A stretch of DNA of 64,000 bases from assembly GCA_964030785.1 (NCBI GenBank), contig OZ034967.1, forward strand, positions 59,293,665 through 59,357,664. The letters run 5' to 3'. The notes beneath the pieces were generated by a model. That model saw only the letters and a program-made list of their open reading frames with translations, was not told where the DNA came from and did not search any database. The stretch comes from Siderastrea siderea. Lineage: Eukaryota > Cnidaria > Anthozoa > Scleractinia > Rhizangiidae. Made by a program: the position numbers and the translations under genes. The number at the start of each line of letters is the position of its first letter. The first letter of the stretch is position 1. This document shows positions 12,226 to 22,071 of this stretch, piece by piece.

Positions 12226-13667
12226 GCCAATAAATAGAGAAAATTAATAAAAGACAAACAACAAAGGCTCTACTGCAGCCAACAAAAACGGCTCCTTTAG
12301 GAGCCACCAACAATACAAAAGTCAATGACCAATGATTACTTTACCCAAGCGCGAGTATCCAACAATTTTGTTCCTGTTTCATAAAGTAGTTTTCATTTGC
12401 TTAGAAAGCATTATTTATCCCTGTTTATTCCTAGCAAGAATTGTCTTTGCATAACACATGCGAACACATGCAAAATTTCCCGTCGCGGCTTGTGTGCGCC
12501 AGCGATACTTCTTTATAAAGAAACCGCAAAATGGCGTACGATTGATGGGAATGACGATGCGAAGTTTAGGAAGTAAATTGGGCAGAATTTTGACACTGAA
12601 ATTCGAATTTCCTTAGCGATTAGGACAAATAGCAGTCAAAAGTCTTATCTTTTCATAGGTTAAGCAAAACTAAACGTAAAGTTTCCACTAAACATAATAA
12701 TTTTGTCGCCAACATGATGCAACTTTATATTCGTGCTCGTGCCCTGCTATCGTAGAATGTTTGGACATCAAAAGCAAATCAGTATACGGTAAGCATAGGT
12801 AAATTTTATCTGACGTAGTGTTGGGGGCTAGTCGTCCATAAGGTGGGGGCTAGTCGTCCATAAGGTGGGGGCTAGTCGTCCATAAGGTGGGGGCTAGTCG
12901 TCCAGAAGGTGGGGGCTAGTCGTCCAGAGTGGGGGCTAGTTGTCTGGGGCTAATTGTCCGGGGGGCGAGTTGTCTGACATTCTTCCGTTTCTATCTAAAA
13001 TCATCGAAAAAGTTTTAGCGCTTCAAATGTATTCTTACTTGGAAACTAACAAGTTGTTCCCACCTTTGCAATCTGCTTATCGCAAAAACCACTCGACGGA
13101 AACCGCACTTTATGCGTTTTGAATGATATTCTAACGACTCCAGATCATCGTCAAGATGTACATGTTGTCCTGGTCATGCTCGATTTCTCGGCAACATTCT
13201 CGTGTCCAGGCGCAGATGCCATTTTGGTTTTTTCGACATCGTACTCCAGTGGTTTTCCTCCCATCTTACAGGTCGGACGCAATCTGTTATCGTAGTGGAG
13301 ACTACATCTAATCCTCGCTCTGTAGATTTTGGCGTTCCCCAAGGGTCAGTCCTTGGACCACTCCTTTTCAGTTTATATCTTTTTTTATATGTGGCGCCTT
13401 TCCAAGATATAGTAGCTGCAAATAACCTCGACTTCATGTTTTACGCTGATGACTCGCAACTTTATATTGCCATAAATCCCGAAATCCTAATGATCATTCT
13501 CCTGCACTAGATACTCTGCGGAATTGTATTGACGCAGTTATAAATAGGAACACTCAGAACATGCTTTTATGTAATCCTGGAAAAACAGAGGTCATCCAAT
13601 TCACTTCCCGTTTTGTTCGACATCCTGTCCTTCATCATTTCTTTTCGGTAACACGACAATTGAACTT

Positions 13668-14103
13668 ATACCTGCCAAGTGTCACGCTTAAGGCGTGATT
13701 GTCACGCCTGCGGATCGAAAACTGCGATCTCACGCCTACTCACGCCTGTTTTCCCATTTCTCACGCCTAGCGGAAAAGTTTGAGCCATTACAGCCTTAAC
13801 CGACTCATTTTGAAAAAAACATATACAGTATTTAAATAAACTCGAACCAATGCGAGAAAATGATGATCGTACTTTCGCGAAATCTCCGATTTTAGTAGGA
13901 AAAGTCACTGGAGACGAGGTTGTGTTTAGGAGCTTGGGAACGGGAAAGTCTACTTCCGAAATCTTCGGAAATCTTCTTGGAAATCTTCGGACGTCTTCGG
14001 AAATCTTCGGACATCTTCGGATATTATCGGTTCCCTACGAAAAGTCCTGACACTCTCAGGATAAAAATGTCACGCCTATGAATCACAAAAAGTTGGCAGG
14101 TAT
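13668..14103. mobile_element. 436 bp MITE with 9 bp target duplication (Mutator-like)
   Basis: Flanked by ATTGAACTT at 13659-13667 and 14104-14112. Ends are ATACCTGCCAA and TTGGCAGGTAT. The interior has clustered GTCACGCCT-type motifs and an array of TCTTCGGAAA near 13955-14030. The 9 bp duplication and lack of coding capacity suggest a non-autonomous Mutator-like element. It interrupts the LINE downstream of its YADD box. Confidence 0.8.
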
Positions 14104-14199
14104 ATTGAACTTTCTGACAAAGTACGAGATTTGGGTGTCATACTGGATAAGGAACTTAGTCTACGACAGCACGTCACAGGTGTATACAGGGAGGTAAAG

Positions 14200-14620
14200 C
14201 AAGGAGGTGAATGAGGTATTTTAATTTAATTGTGAAGTTAAAAATACAAAGCAGTAATTTATATCACAATTTTAAAACTTTATTACAACTTGTTAAATTC
14301 TGTCTGGAGGAAATTACACCAGATGAATGATACATTAATATTAATTTAAATATGAGGTTAAAGAATGACAACATCACAATTTTGAAACTTAACTACAACA
14401 TATTTAAGTTTGTCTGGAAGTGCATTATAACATCTCACACAAAAATTACACTGGTTGAATACGGTATATCAACTAAAATATGAAATTCAAAATTGAATGT
14501 TATAATTTTTGAATAAATTTTAATATCACAATCTTAAAACTTTGTTACAACTTATTCTAGTTTGACTGGAAGTGCATTTAAACATCACATGCAGAAATTA
14601 CACTGGATGAATAAGGTATT
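14200..14620. repeat. Diverged tandem repeat, AT-rich
   Basis: A block with landmark ACTTTATTACAACTTGTTAA followed by TCTGTCTGGAG recurs near 14273, 14382 and 14532 (spacing about 109 and 150 bp), each followed by AAATTACACTGGATGAAT-like sequence. It begins directly after the LINE remnant. Confidence 0.6.
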
Positions 14621-15363
14621 TCAAAAATACACGGTAATTTGAATAAATATATCTTATTAGATGTTTTGGCATGAAGTATCGCCATATATTCTTACGAGTT
14701 GTGCTGCATTTTGACGTGCCTGCAAAACACAAACGAGTAAAAAATATACAGTGATACTTCATGCTGAAACATCTAATAAGAGATTTATTATCCAACTTAA
14801 CTTTTTCAACCTTTTTCAGTAAGGAAAGAAAACTACAAGACAGTGTAACAGGATGAGTGTGCACGGTACTGTACGATAACCAACTGTACAATATTATGGA
14901 TAGTTTTACTCCTGTAAATTCTTCAGAATTTCTTGTTTCGTCTGTTTTGGCATGGGCGATAGCCATAAACAAGTAAAAATACTTAACTTAACTTAAAATA
15001 GTATGCATTTCAGTTGTCAATACACACACCGATCTGAAAACACACTGAAAACACACCTGAAAAATCCATTACTTTTCAGCTTTTCAGTGGCAATTAAGAT
15101 TTAATTCTAAAAATTCATAAACTTTGCTAATGATTGCTGAATTTTTTTGCTACATTTTTGGACAAAACTTTGCCTCATTGCAAAGGCTTTTAAACATGTA
15201 CATAAATATTCTAGTTAATATAGAATTATATTATATTGGGTTTTGTTTGTTCAAAATGATGTCTGTGTTCCTGTATTATCCTCTGTCATTGGCTCAATAA
15301 TTAAACAATAAAAAAGCGTTAAAGAAAAACAACTGCGGACTTCATTGAAAATGTGAGCTTGGT

Positions 15364-16080
15364 TTAGCATCCGTTAGGTCGTACTTCTTTCCACCAGTTG
15401 TATGGGTACAAGTGCTTCATAATTTCAATACCTCCTTTAGGAATAGATATATTAAAGAATCCAAACTTTACTTTAGGTAATTCAGGTTGTACCACCCAAG
15501 CTGGATATGAATGGTATGTCCTGTAGTTGAGAGCAAAGAACCACGACTCTAGCCCTCTTCTTCTCATAGTTCCTCTATCATTGTAGAATGCAAATAAATC
15601 TACAGACAACCATAAGCCTTCTTTGGAGATGACAATAGTTCCACTCTGAATCCATTTGTTTTGCACTTTAAGTCCTGCTGCTTTAAACGGTGCAAAGAAT
15701 TCACTCAAGGTCATATCTGCAAAAGCACCCTCACCGTCAAATCCAATATCGACATCATTGTCCCATGGAAGAGGCTTGCCAATACGAAGGGCACCCCATA
15801 TAGAACCATACATTAACCAATGTCTAATTTTCATGCTATCTAATATCTTGTGAATTTGAAATGTAAGGTCCAGCAGTTGATTCATTTCTTCATCGCTATT
15901 CTGACAAGTAACAACTGGCTTCCATAGTCGGTTGGTGTAGTAGGCAAAGCTTTGTAAATTTATATAGATATAAAGTCCAAAAAGGGCCAACACAATCAAA
16001 AGACGGAAAATCCATAATCTGCGCCTTCTTAGCCTCATTTGTACGTCTGTACTGACCTCTTGATTAGGACAGCAGCAAAC
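15364..16080 (-). CDS. LicD/fukutin-like nucleotidyltransferase-fold protein (type II membrane)
   Basis: A single exon encodes 224 residues from ATG at 16038 to the stop at 15364. Residues 1-7 are basic (MRLRRRR), then a membrane anchor of about 20 residues (LWIFRLLIVLALFGLYIYI), typical of Golgi type II enzymes. The LicD core reads MYGSIWGALRIGKPLPWDND followed by VDIG, with the conserved G-x-L/W-G...R and PWDxDxD metal-binding aspartates. LicD proteins transfer phosphocholine in bacteria; animal relatives (fukutin, FKRP) transfer ribitol-phosphate to glycans. The frame stays open upstream to a CAG acceptor at 16081-16083 (exon start 16080), so a further 5' exon or 5' UTR intron is likely. 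The protein is short for the fukutin group, closer to small LicD-only invertebrate proteins. Substrate cannot be told from sequence. Confidence 0.85.
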   Translation of the reverse strand, partial: VCCCPNQEVSTDVQMRLRRRRLWIFRLLIVLALFGLYIYINLQSFAYYTNRLWKPVVTCQNSDEEMNQLLDLTFQIHKILDSMKIRHWLMYGSIWGALRIGKPLPWDNDVDIGFDGEGAFADMTLSEFFAPFKAAGLKVQNKWIQSGTIVISKEGLWLSVDLFAFYNDRGTMRRRGLESWFFALNYRTYHSYPAWVVQPELPKVKFGFFNISIPKGGIEIMKHLYPYNWWKEVRPNGC

Positions 16081-18354
16081 CTGAAAATGGATGGAAATAT
16101 GTCAATTTTAAATAACAATATACCAAAAACCTGGCAGATGTCCATAGATGTAAATAAGTAACTTATTTACATAACTTATTGCACTTTGTTAAGAAGGTTA
16201 AATTGAGTTTTGAGAAAAGCAGCATTCATTCTACAGTGCAATGAAAAACATGTGGTGCAAAAGATTTCACCAAGTAATACTAAACCAGTTTTTTTATTCA
16301 TTTTTTTAAAATAAAATACATAATTCAGATATCTCAATACAAAGAAACAAACTTATTTCAATATGCCATCCCATTATCACAGACTGTGGGCCATCCAATA
16401 ATATTTATCCCGGATATATCAAAAATTCCATGCATCAATGTCTTCCTCCTATGTGATGAACATCTGCACATACCGTTCAATGCATGCATTGGTTGAACAG
16501 TATATCACGACAATGCACGATTGTGGGAGAAATAGGAAGAAGTACAAAACATTGCATAATATTGTGGCAATCCAAAAAGAAAAAAAGGGATGTGAGATGA
16601 CAAAGATGAGGCAGGAACTGGGGTTAAAGGGACAATGCTGTGGGGACTTTTGCATTTTGGGGTGAAAAATGTACTGAAATTTAAATTAAATGTCTTTTCT
16701 CGCACACAGAATACTCCTAAGAATATGCCAAGAGAAGGCAATTCAATGATTTCTCAAAGGAAGAAGTGACCATAGTCAGTTTCTGGCAATTTTTCCAAGA
16801 AACAAAGAAAAAACGTGAAAAACTAAATTTCACGGGCGTGCTAATAGTTTTCTATTTCTGTCAAACCGACCTCTCTGGACTCTGCAGTGTCGCCTTCTGC
16901 TTGTGGACAATCTCACTCAGCCTCTCCCCAGCTGAGGGACATTTTGTCCTCGAAATGCGGCTCGCAATGATTCATGTGTGCACTTCAAATGAAAATGCAT
17001 ACCAGGAAAGGCGAGTTTCGTATTTAGGAGGGGTTTTTGATGGCTTAAAATAGGATCTGGAACCCAGGAGAAAGAACAGAGGTATGCGCAAGACCCAAGA
17101 ATACACCTTTGAAGTTTCAGGGCAATTCGTTTATTGTGATGGAATTTATTGAACCTCAAGTAAGGTGCAGTGTGAAACTGTTTCCTGCCTTTATTCTAAA
17201 GATTCAGCAAACATGAAAAATGAAAACCTTAATTTCTCGCCCAAAAAGCTTCAAACCAGCCCAGGAAGCCCTCAAATAATGACCAATACAACAATGAAAT
17301 GAGGCAAATCATTTTTATTTCGACCTCTTTCTGATTTGTGGCAATTTGAGACGTTTTGTATCATTTCCATACAAACTCTTAAATGTTGCCGATGTCATTA
17401 TTATGCATAGCGTGCCGATGTCATTATTATGCATAGCTGGGCCGCCTGTGGTATCGCAGAGTCATGGGTTCGAATCCCGTTCAAGCTTGAATTTTTGGTT
17501 AGGCTTTCCTTTCGCGACTGCTGTAATTACGCACTAAACGGTGATGATCCTCCGTCTGTCAAATAATAGGTAGGCCGGGTATTTAAAAATATTTAGCTGG
17601 CATCGACTAGCCATATTTTTCTTTACTAGTATCGTTTGCTATTTAACCGACAACACGAAAACTATCCTCGCGTGAAAGCTAAATTCTCCCGAGAAGATAT
17701 TTTTGCCGACAAGCTTCCCAACACTAATAAGATGAACTGGGACCACTTACCTATTTTTTGCCGGTACATTTACGATGAAAATCTGCCGCCTTACACAACC
17801 ACCGAACCGCAGCGACCATGTTGGCATTAGCATATCCCATTCTGCCTTGTGGCCAGAATTGGCGAGGGGTCTGGGCAAGGGCCGTAAGAGAGAAGGGACC
17901 GGTATTTCTCGATTTATGTTCAATATTCTTCTTCTCGAACGGTGATTTCTCAATCTTGTATGGTAGTCTTTCATTCTCGATTGGTGATTTCTACTATACG
18001 ATTCTCGTATTGGTCTTGTAATTGTGATGACTACTCACACATGGGCTCCTGCCACACATCGATTGCTGTTTCTCAAACCACTTTGTCCTCGGGGGTATCA
18101 AATTTCGAACTCAATCGCCTGACTCAATCGCTCGAATAAGTTTCATTTAGTTTGGTCATCGAACGACATCGAACTCGCACATACAAAAATACGCGAATCG
18201 AACGAAATCGAACGTTCCAAGTTAGGTTCGATCACCAAACGATATCGAAGCCCACAATAAAGGATGTGATTTGAATCATTTCACAAATTCATTTGCTCTA
18301 TTATCAATGCTAAATGTAAGCCTCGAAAAGCCGAAGGACTGAATATTTCTGGAA
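16081..18354. other. No gene recognised; repeat fragments
   Basis: Presumed 5' side of the LicD-like gene followed by repeat sequence. GATGTCATTATTATGCATAG occurs twice near 17390-17440, followed by GGGCCGCCTGTG at 17439-17450, the same terminal motif as the foldback at 40715-41668. From about 18090 to 18250 the DNA is dense in TCGAAC/GTTCGA motifs. No supported coding exon. Confidence 0.4.
17451..17500 (+). repeat. 3' half of tRNA-derived SINE head
   Basis: GTATCGCAGAGTCATGGGTT followed by CGAATCCCGTTCAAGC matches the T-arm and 3' acceptor side of the tRNA-like repeats at 57725, 57974 and 63173. The 5' half is missing, apparently cut where the GGGCCGCCTGTG element end abuts it. Confidence 0.6.
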
Positions 18355-18661
18355 AGTTATCCAGGTTCTGCTCCAGCCGCATCACTGACTAATGCCCTCG
18401 AGGAATACGAAAAAAATGCAATTGTATTTCTACTTTTTCTTCTAATTGTCTAAAAATTTGCATTGTACGCCGCAGATGTATCATTGAAAGTGGGAGACTT
18501 TCATTGAAAGTGGGAGAGTTATCCAGGTTCTGCTCCGGCCGCATCACTGACTAATGCCCTCGAGGAATACGAAAAAAAATGCAATTGTATTTCTACTTTT
18601 TCTTCTAATTGTCTAAAAATTTGCATTGTACGCCGCAGATGTATCATTGAAAGTGGGAGAC
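18355..18661. repeat. Direct duplication, 162 bp offset
   Basis: AGTTATCCAGGTTCTGCTCC starts at 18355 and again at 18517; about 145 bp are nearly identical (one substitution noted early, and a longer A run in copy 2). It looks like a recent local tandem duplication. Confidence 0.85.
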
Positions 18662-19118
18662 GTTTGCACGTAGGCTAACTTTTTGTGATTTTTCGTAGAA
18701 ACAGCTGGACTTGTCACACAGTCGCTTTCCACTTAAGAGCGACAAAGTCGCTCAAGGGATTTACGGGCAATTTCGATTCCAACGAAAAAAATTACTATGG
18801 GAAGGGACTAGAAGGTCCAAGATCTAGAGACAAACCGGTTCGTACGAGTCCCAAAACAAAGCTTTTCGTAACCAGCGAACAGAGCTCTCTTCGTCGAAGT
18901 CAGTGAGTGATTCATTACAGTTTGAGATGCTCCTCAGTTGGTCAAACTAAATCGAGAAGAAGGCTTTCGAGGCACATTTTTTATCCCTACGTTTTCTCTT
19001 TATTAAAATAAGCAGTTTATCTAAACTGAAATATTTGTTCTTGTTGTAATATTAAGGGCAGCATCCACACAGTTTCACAGCCGAGTCACGAAGCCGCAAG
19101 AGCTTGCTTAAGACCTAT

Positions 19119-19500
19119 TCCGATTCCTTCCTTCCTTCCTTCCTTCCTTCCTCCCTTCCCTCCCTCCCTCCCTCCCTCCCTCCCTCCCTCCCTCCCTCCT
19201 TCTTTATGTCCGTCCGTCCGTCCGTCCGTCCGTCCGTCCGTCCATCCATTCATCCATCCATCCATCCATCCATCCATCCATCCATCCATCCATCCATCAT
19301 CCGCCCGCCCGCCCGCCCGCCCGCCCGCCTGCCCATCCTTCTGTTCATCCGTTCATTTGTTCGTGCGTGCGTGAGTGCGTTCATTCGTTCGTTCGTTCGT
19401 TCGTTCGTTCGTTTGTTCATTCGTACGCTCCGTTCATTTGTTCACTCATTCCATTTTTCCTTCGTTCGTTCTTTTATTCGTTCATTCATATCTTCTCGGT
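19119..19500. repeat. Compound tetranucleotide microsatellite
   Basis: Successive blocks of TTCC, CTCC, GTCC, ATCC, CGCC and TTCG repeats run without interruption for about 380 bp, each block differing from the next by one or two bases of the four. Open frames across it are low-complexity artefacts. Confidence 0.95.
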
Positions 19501-20199
19501 GTATTTTTATCTTGGCCACGTACGCAGGGAACGATCCCGAAATTTTACAAAACTCGGCAAGCTTAAAATACAGAATACCATCAATATAACCACGACGACA
19601 AACAGTTGAGTGGTGAAGGATCTATTACAAAGATTAGCCGAAAAACTTAAGCAGAAGATAAATAAAACAGTAAACTAATCCTAACAACAGAGGCTAGATT
19701 ACAGAAATAAAAATATAATATATCAGTTAGGCCCAGGTTGCAGAAATAAAGACAGATTACCGATAACAAATCATACATATTGTACCCAGCATTTATTGAG
19801 CGCAATATATTTGGCACGATTTTTCTTAACCTAATATATTGGGCACAATATAAATATTTTCTTTTTTATTTATGCAATCTAGCATCTTACTTTATTTATT
19901 GTGCCGTATGGATCAGTTTGTTGTATGTAAATAACTTCTATAAAATGCCTTGTCACTTCAGTAGACGATTTGGTCGAAGAAAAACAAGCCAATCGCGAGC
20001 ACAATCGCTCGATCTTACTAAAACCCTACTGCAAAATTTTTTATACCAGCCCATGCAAGTGACTTAACGTTTGACAGCTAATTGACGGTAATATTCTTGG
20101 TCGGCCAGTGTCATAGCGTGAGAATATTGACCGGCTTTATCATCCCATTAGTGTAGATCGCGCTAAAACTCATGACAAGCTTTGAGGTGCGAAAAAATG

Positions 20200-20235
20200 T
20201 TATGCAAATTAGCAGCAGCCAGCTAATTTGCATAA
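20200..20235. repeat. 14 bp perfect palindrome with paired POU octamers
   Basis: TTATGCAAATTAGC (20200-20213) and its exact reverse complement (20222-20235) flank an 8 bp spacer. Each arm contains ATGCAAAT, the POU-domain octamer. Whether it is regulatory or a transposon hairpin is unknown. Confidence 0.55.
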
Positions 20236-21534
20236 GTATTCGACACGTTAATTGATTTTCCTATTTACATATAATTAGCCTGCGGTGCAGCCGGAAGCTG
20301 GGTATACGTAGTATACCGGCGGTGTAGACTGTCTGCGACGCAGGCTACATATAATTTGTCATTCTGTCTGTCTAAATAGTATTGTGGAGACTGAAGAATA
20401 AACTAACAGAAGAAAGACGGTCAGGAAAAAGCAAATTTTTACTTGTTAACATTATCGAAGTACCTTCCAACATGAGAAAAGTTTGCCGAGGGTAAATAAA
20501 GGACATTCATTTATTTAATTATTCTTTAGCTAGTCTAGCTACTGGTTATAGAAGTTAAGCAAATTTTTAAGGCCGGCATATAGTTTAGGGATAACAAGCT
20601 TGACCATTAAAAAGGGATATGGAATATCTGTCAGCAAATTAAATGTAAATTCACTCCAACTAGCAACAGCTGAGGCGAATTCAGATCTCACGAATAATTT
20701 CTCGGCTTAAAAACAACATACGTGAGTGTATGCACTATGTTGTTTCCCAGTCAAGCCCGATTGATCTTAATCTGACCTTAGCTGATATAGCACGACACGC
20801 AAATTAATAGAGTTTCGAGAATTGTAACAAGAGGGACATTAACTAAACGCATTGTGTTGGTACTATTTCAAAGTGATCTTTCTGTATAAACCAATTGCAA
20901 GCTGAGATGGAGTATCGGGATAATCTGGTGAAAGAGATAGCGAGGACATATGTTATCGTTTGTTTTAGAATACCACGAAAGGCTCAGCTCAGAATAATTC
21001 TCCAGTTGATAAGAATGACAGAATGATTTCTCTTTTGTTCACTAAAACCGCTACTTCGTCCACGAGTATGTTCAAACTCAAATTTGTTTATAGGCAGACG
21101 CGAGTTTCAAACGTGACGGCCAAACCACTCCCGTGTTGAACACGTGCTGTACTTATCTCGCTAATCTGTTTGGCAAGCCGTCTTAGGTCTGTGTACGTAA
21201 GTTTGCATTTTAAATTTGCGTTGAATTGCGCTTCCATTTGGCAAGGATTTAACTGACAACAACCCTGCATTCATTCAGTGTCTTCCATCGTCTACCTCGA
21301 AATGCTCCTATTACAATTGAGCTAAATCGATCGTTCTAAAATAACGCCGCCCTGGACAACTCCCAATGTTATCTAATGATCTACTCTTTCTTGCTTGCTG
21401 ACTGTGGACAAAACTTACATGTGTACTTTCCATTTTGTCGAATGGCACTTAAAGCAGCAACCAATTTCTTCGATGGATCCAGCCCTGCCTCTCTTTATAT
21501 TAGCCGATATGAAATATTCACCCAAGAATGCCAT

Positions 21535-22051
21535 GTTTTGCGGAATCTTCCACTGCGTTAAGGAATATCTCCGCGCGGCTGGTTCAACAAACACTCAGGA
21601 CTGTATCTATCGTTTTCTTGACTTTATTGGACTTCGTTCGTACATTCGTTCTGTTCACTCTAATCATTCTAACCGTTCTAACTTAACATTACAATGCTCA
21701 CTAGTTTAATAGTCATCGGACGTAAACGCCTTAGCTACGTAAGTCCGGCCGCAAACCCAAGTTGGCATAAACTCACTATTGTTTCTTTGCGGTAACGCTC
21801 ATGCATTATACTAATTTCCTTAGCGTGGGCTACGATATCTATTGATAATTACCGAACATAATTTGATTACAATCTTTTTAAAACCACTAATGTTAATAAC
21901 TACAAACTGATACATATCTCTAACTTGTTACAGGAAGTACTTGTAACACCCAATGTGAATTTCTGCTCGCAAGGGCACTAAAATTACTGAAAACGTGTTT
22001 GAACTGAAACTAACAAAACCACGAAAAATAATACTAAATCTTGTCACAACA
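21535..22051 (-). repeat. 3' LTR of BEL/Pao element
   Basis: 517 bp, in element orientation starting TGTTGTGACAAG and ending CCGCAAAAC. No difference from the copy at 27490-28006 was noticed. Confidence 0.93.
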
Positions 22052-22071
22052 CTCTCCCCCCCTTGACTCGC

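Larger units (their letters stand above)
10276..12982. mobile_element. 2.7 kb TIR transposon with 8 bp target duplication
   Basis: Flanked by TTCCGTTT at 10268-10275 and 12983-12990. Inverted ends contain ACAACTCGCCCCCC, and inside them GGGGGCTAGTCGTCCATAAG is iterated several times in opposite orientations at the two ends (about 10300-10400 and 12830-12935). No transposase was seen, so it is non-autonomous. It encloses 280 bp tandem repeats and a small two-exon zinc-finger gene. The 8 bp duplication allows hAT-, P- or Mutator-like; I lean to Mutator-like because similar C4HC3 fingers precede MULE/FLYWCH proteins in cnidarians (from memory, not verified). Confidence 0.85.
9325..14190 (+). pseudogene. 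Decayed non-LTR retrotransposon (CR1/L2-like LINE), three times interrupted
   Basis: Reverse transcriptase fragments of a LINE. In order: YNSLLESTKCSYYRQKIENA (9330-9390), RDSLAQLVENFNDFFIHKI (9870-9925), IKNYRPIANIPF (about 10240-10275, resumed at 12988), LQSAYRKNHSTETAL (13069-13113), GVPQGSVLGPLLF (13330-13370), the catalytic FYADDSQLY box (about 13440-13465), then DLGVILDKEL (about 14130-14160). The reading frame shifts at least near 9390 and 13120 and no endonuclease domain is visible. It is split by a TIR element at 9446-9856, another at 10276-12982 and a third at 13668-14103; removing each with one duplication copy restores continuity of the flanks. CR1/L2-like is inferred from motif style; Jockey or Rex1 relatives are possible. 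Confidence 0.85.
18662..21530. other. Intergenic, no gene recognised
   Basis: Apart from the microsatellite at 19119-19500 and the hairpin at 20200-20235, no coding exon or classified element is supported. Short frames here have no family resemblance. Confidence 0.45.

Noticed and set aside
19086..19610. Open frames of up to 161 codons across the simple repeat
   Set aside because: Tetranucleotide repeats translate without stops in several frames; composition is low-complexity.
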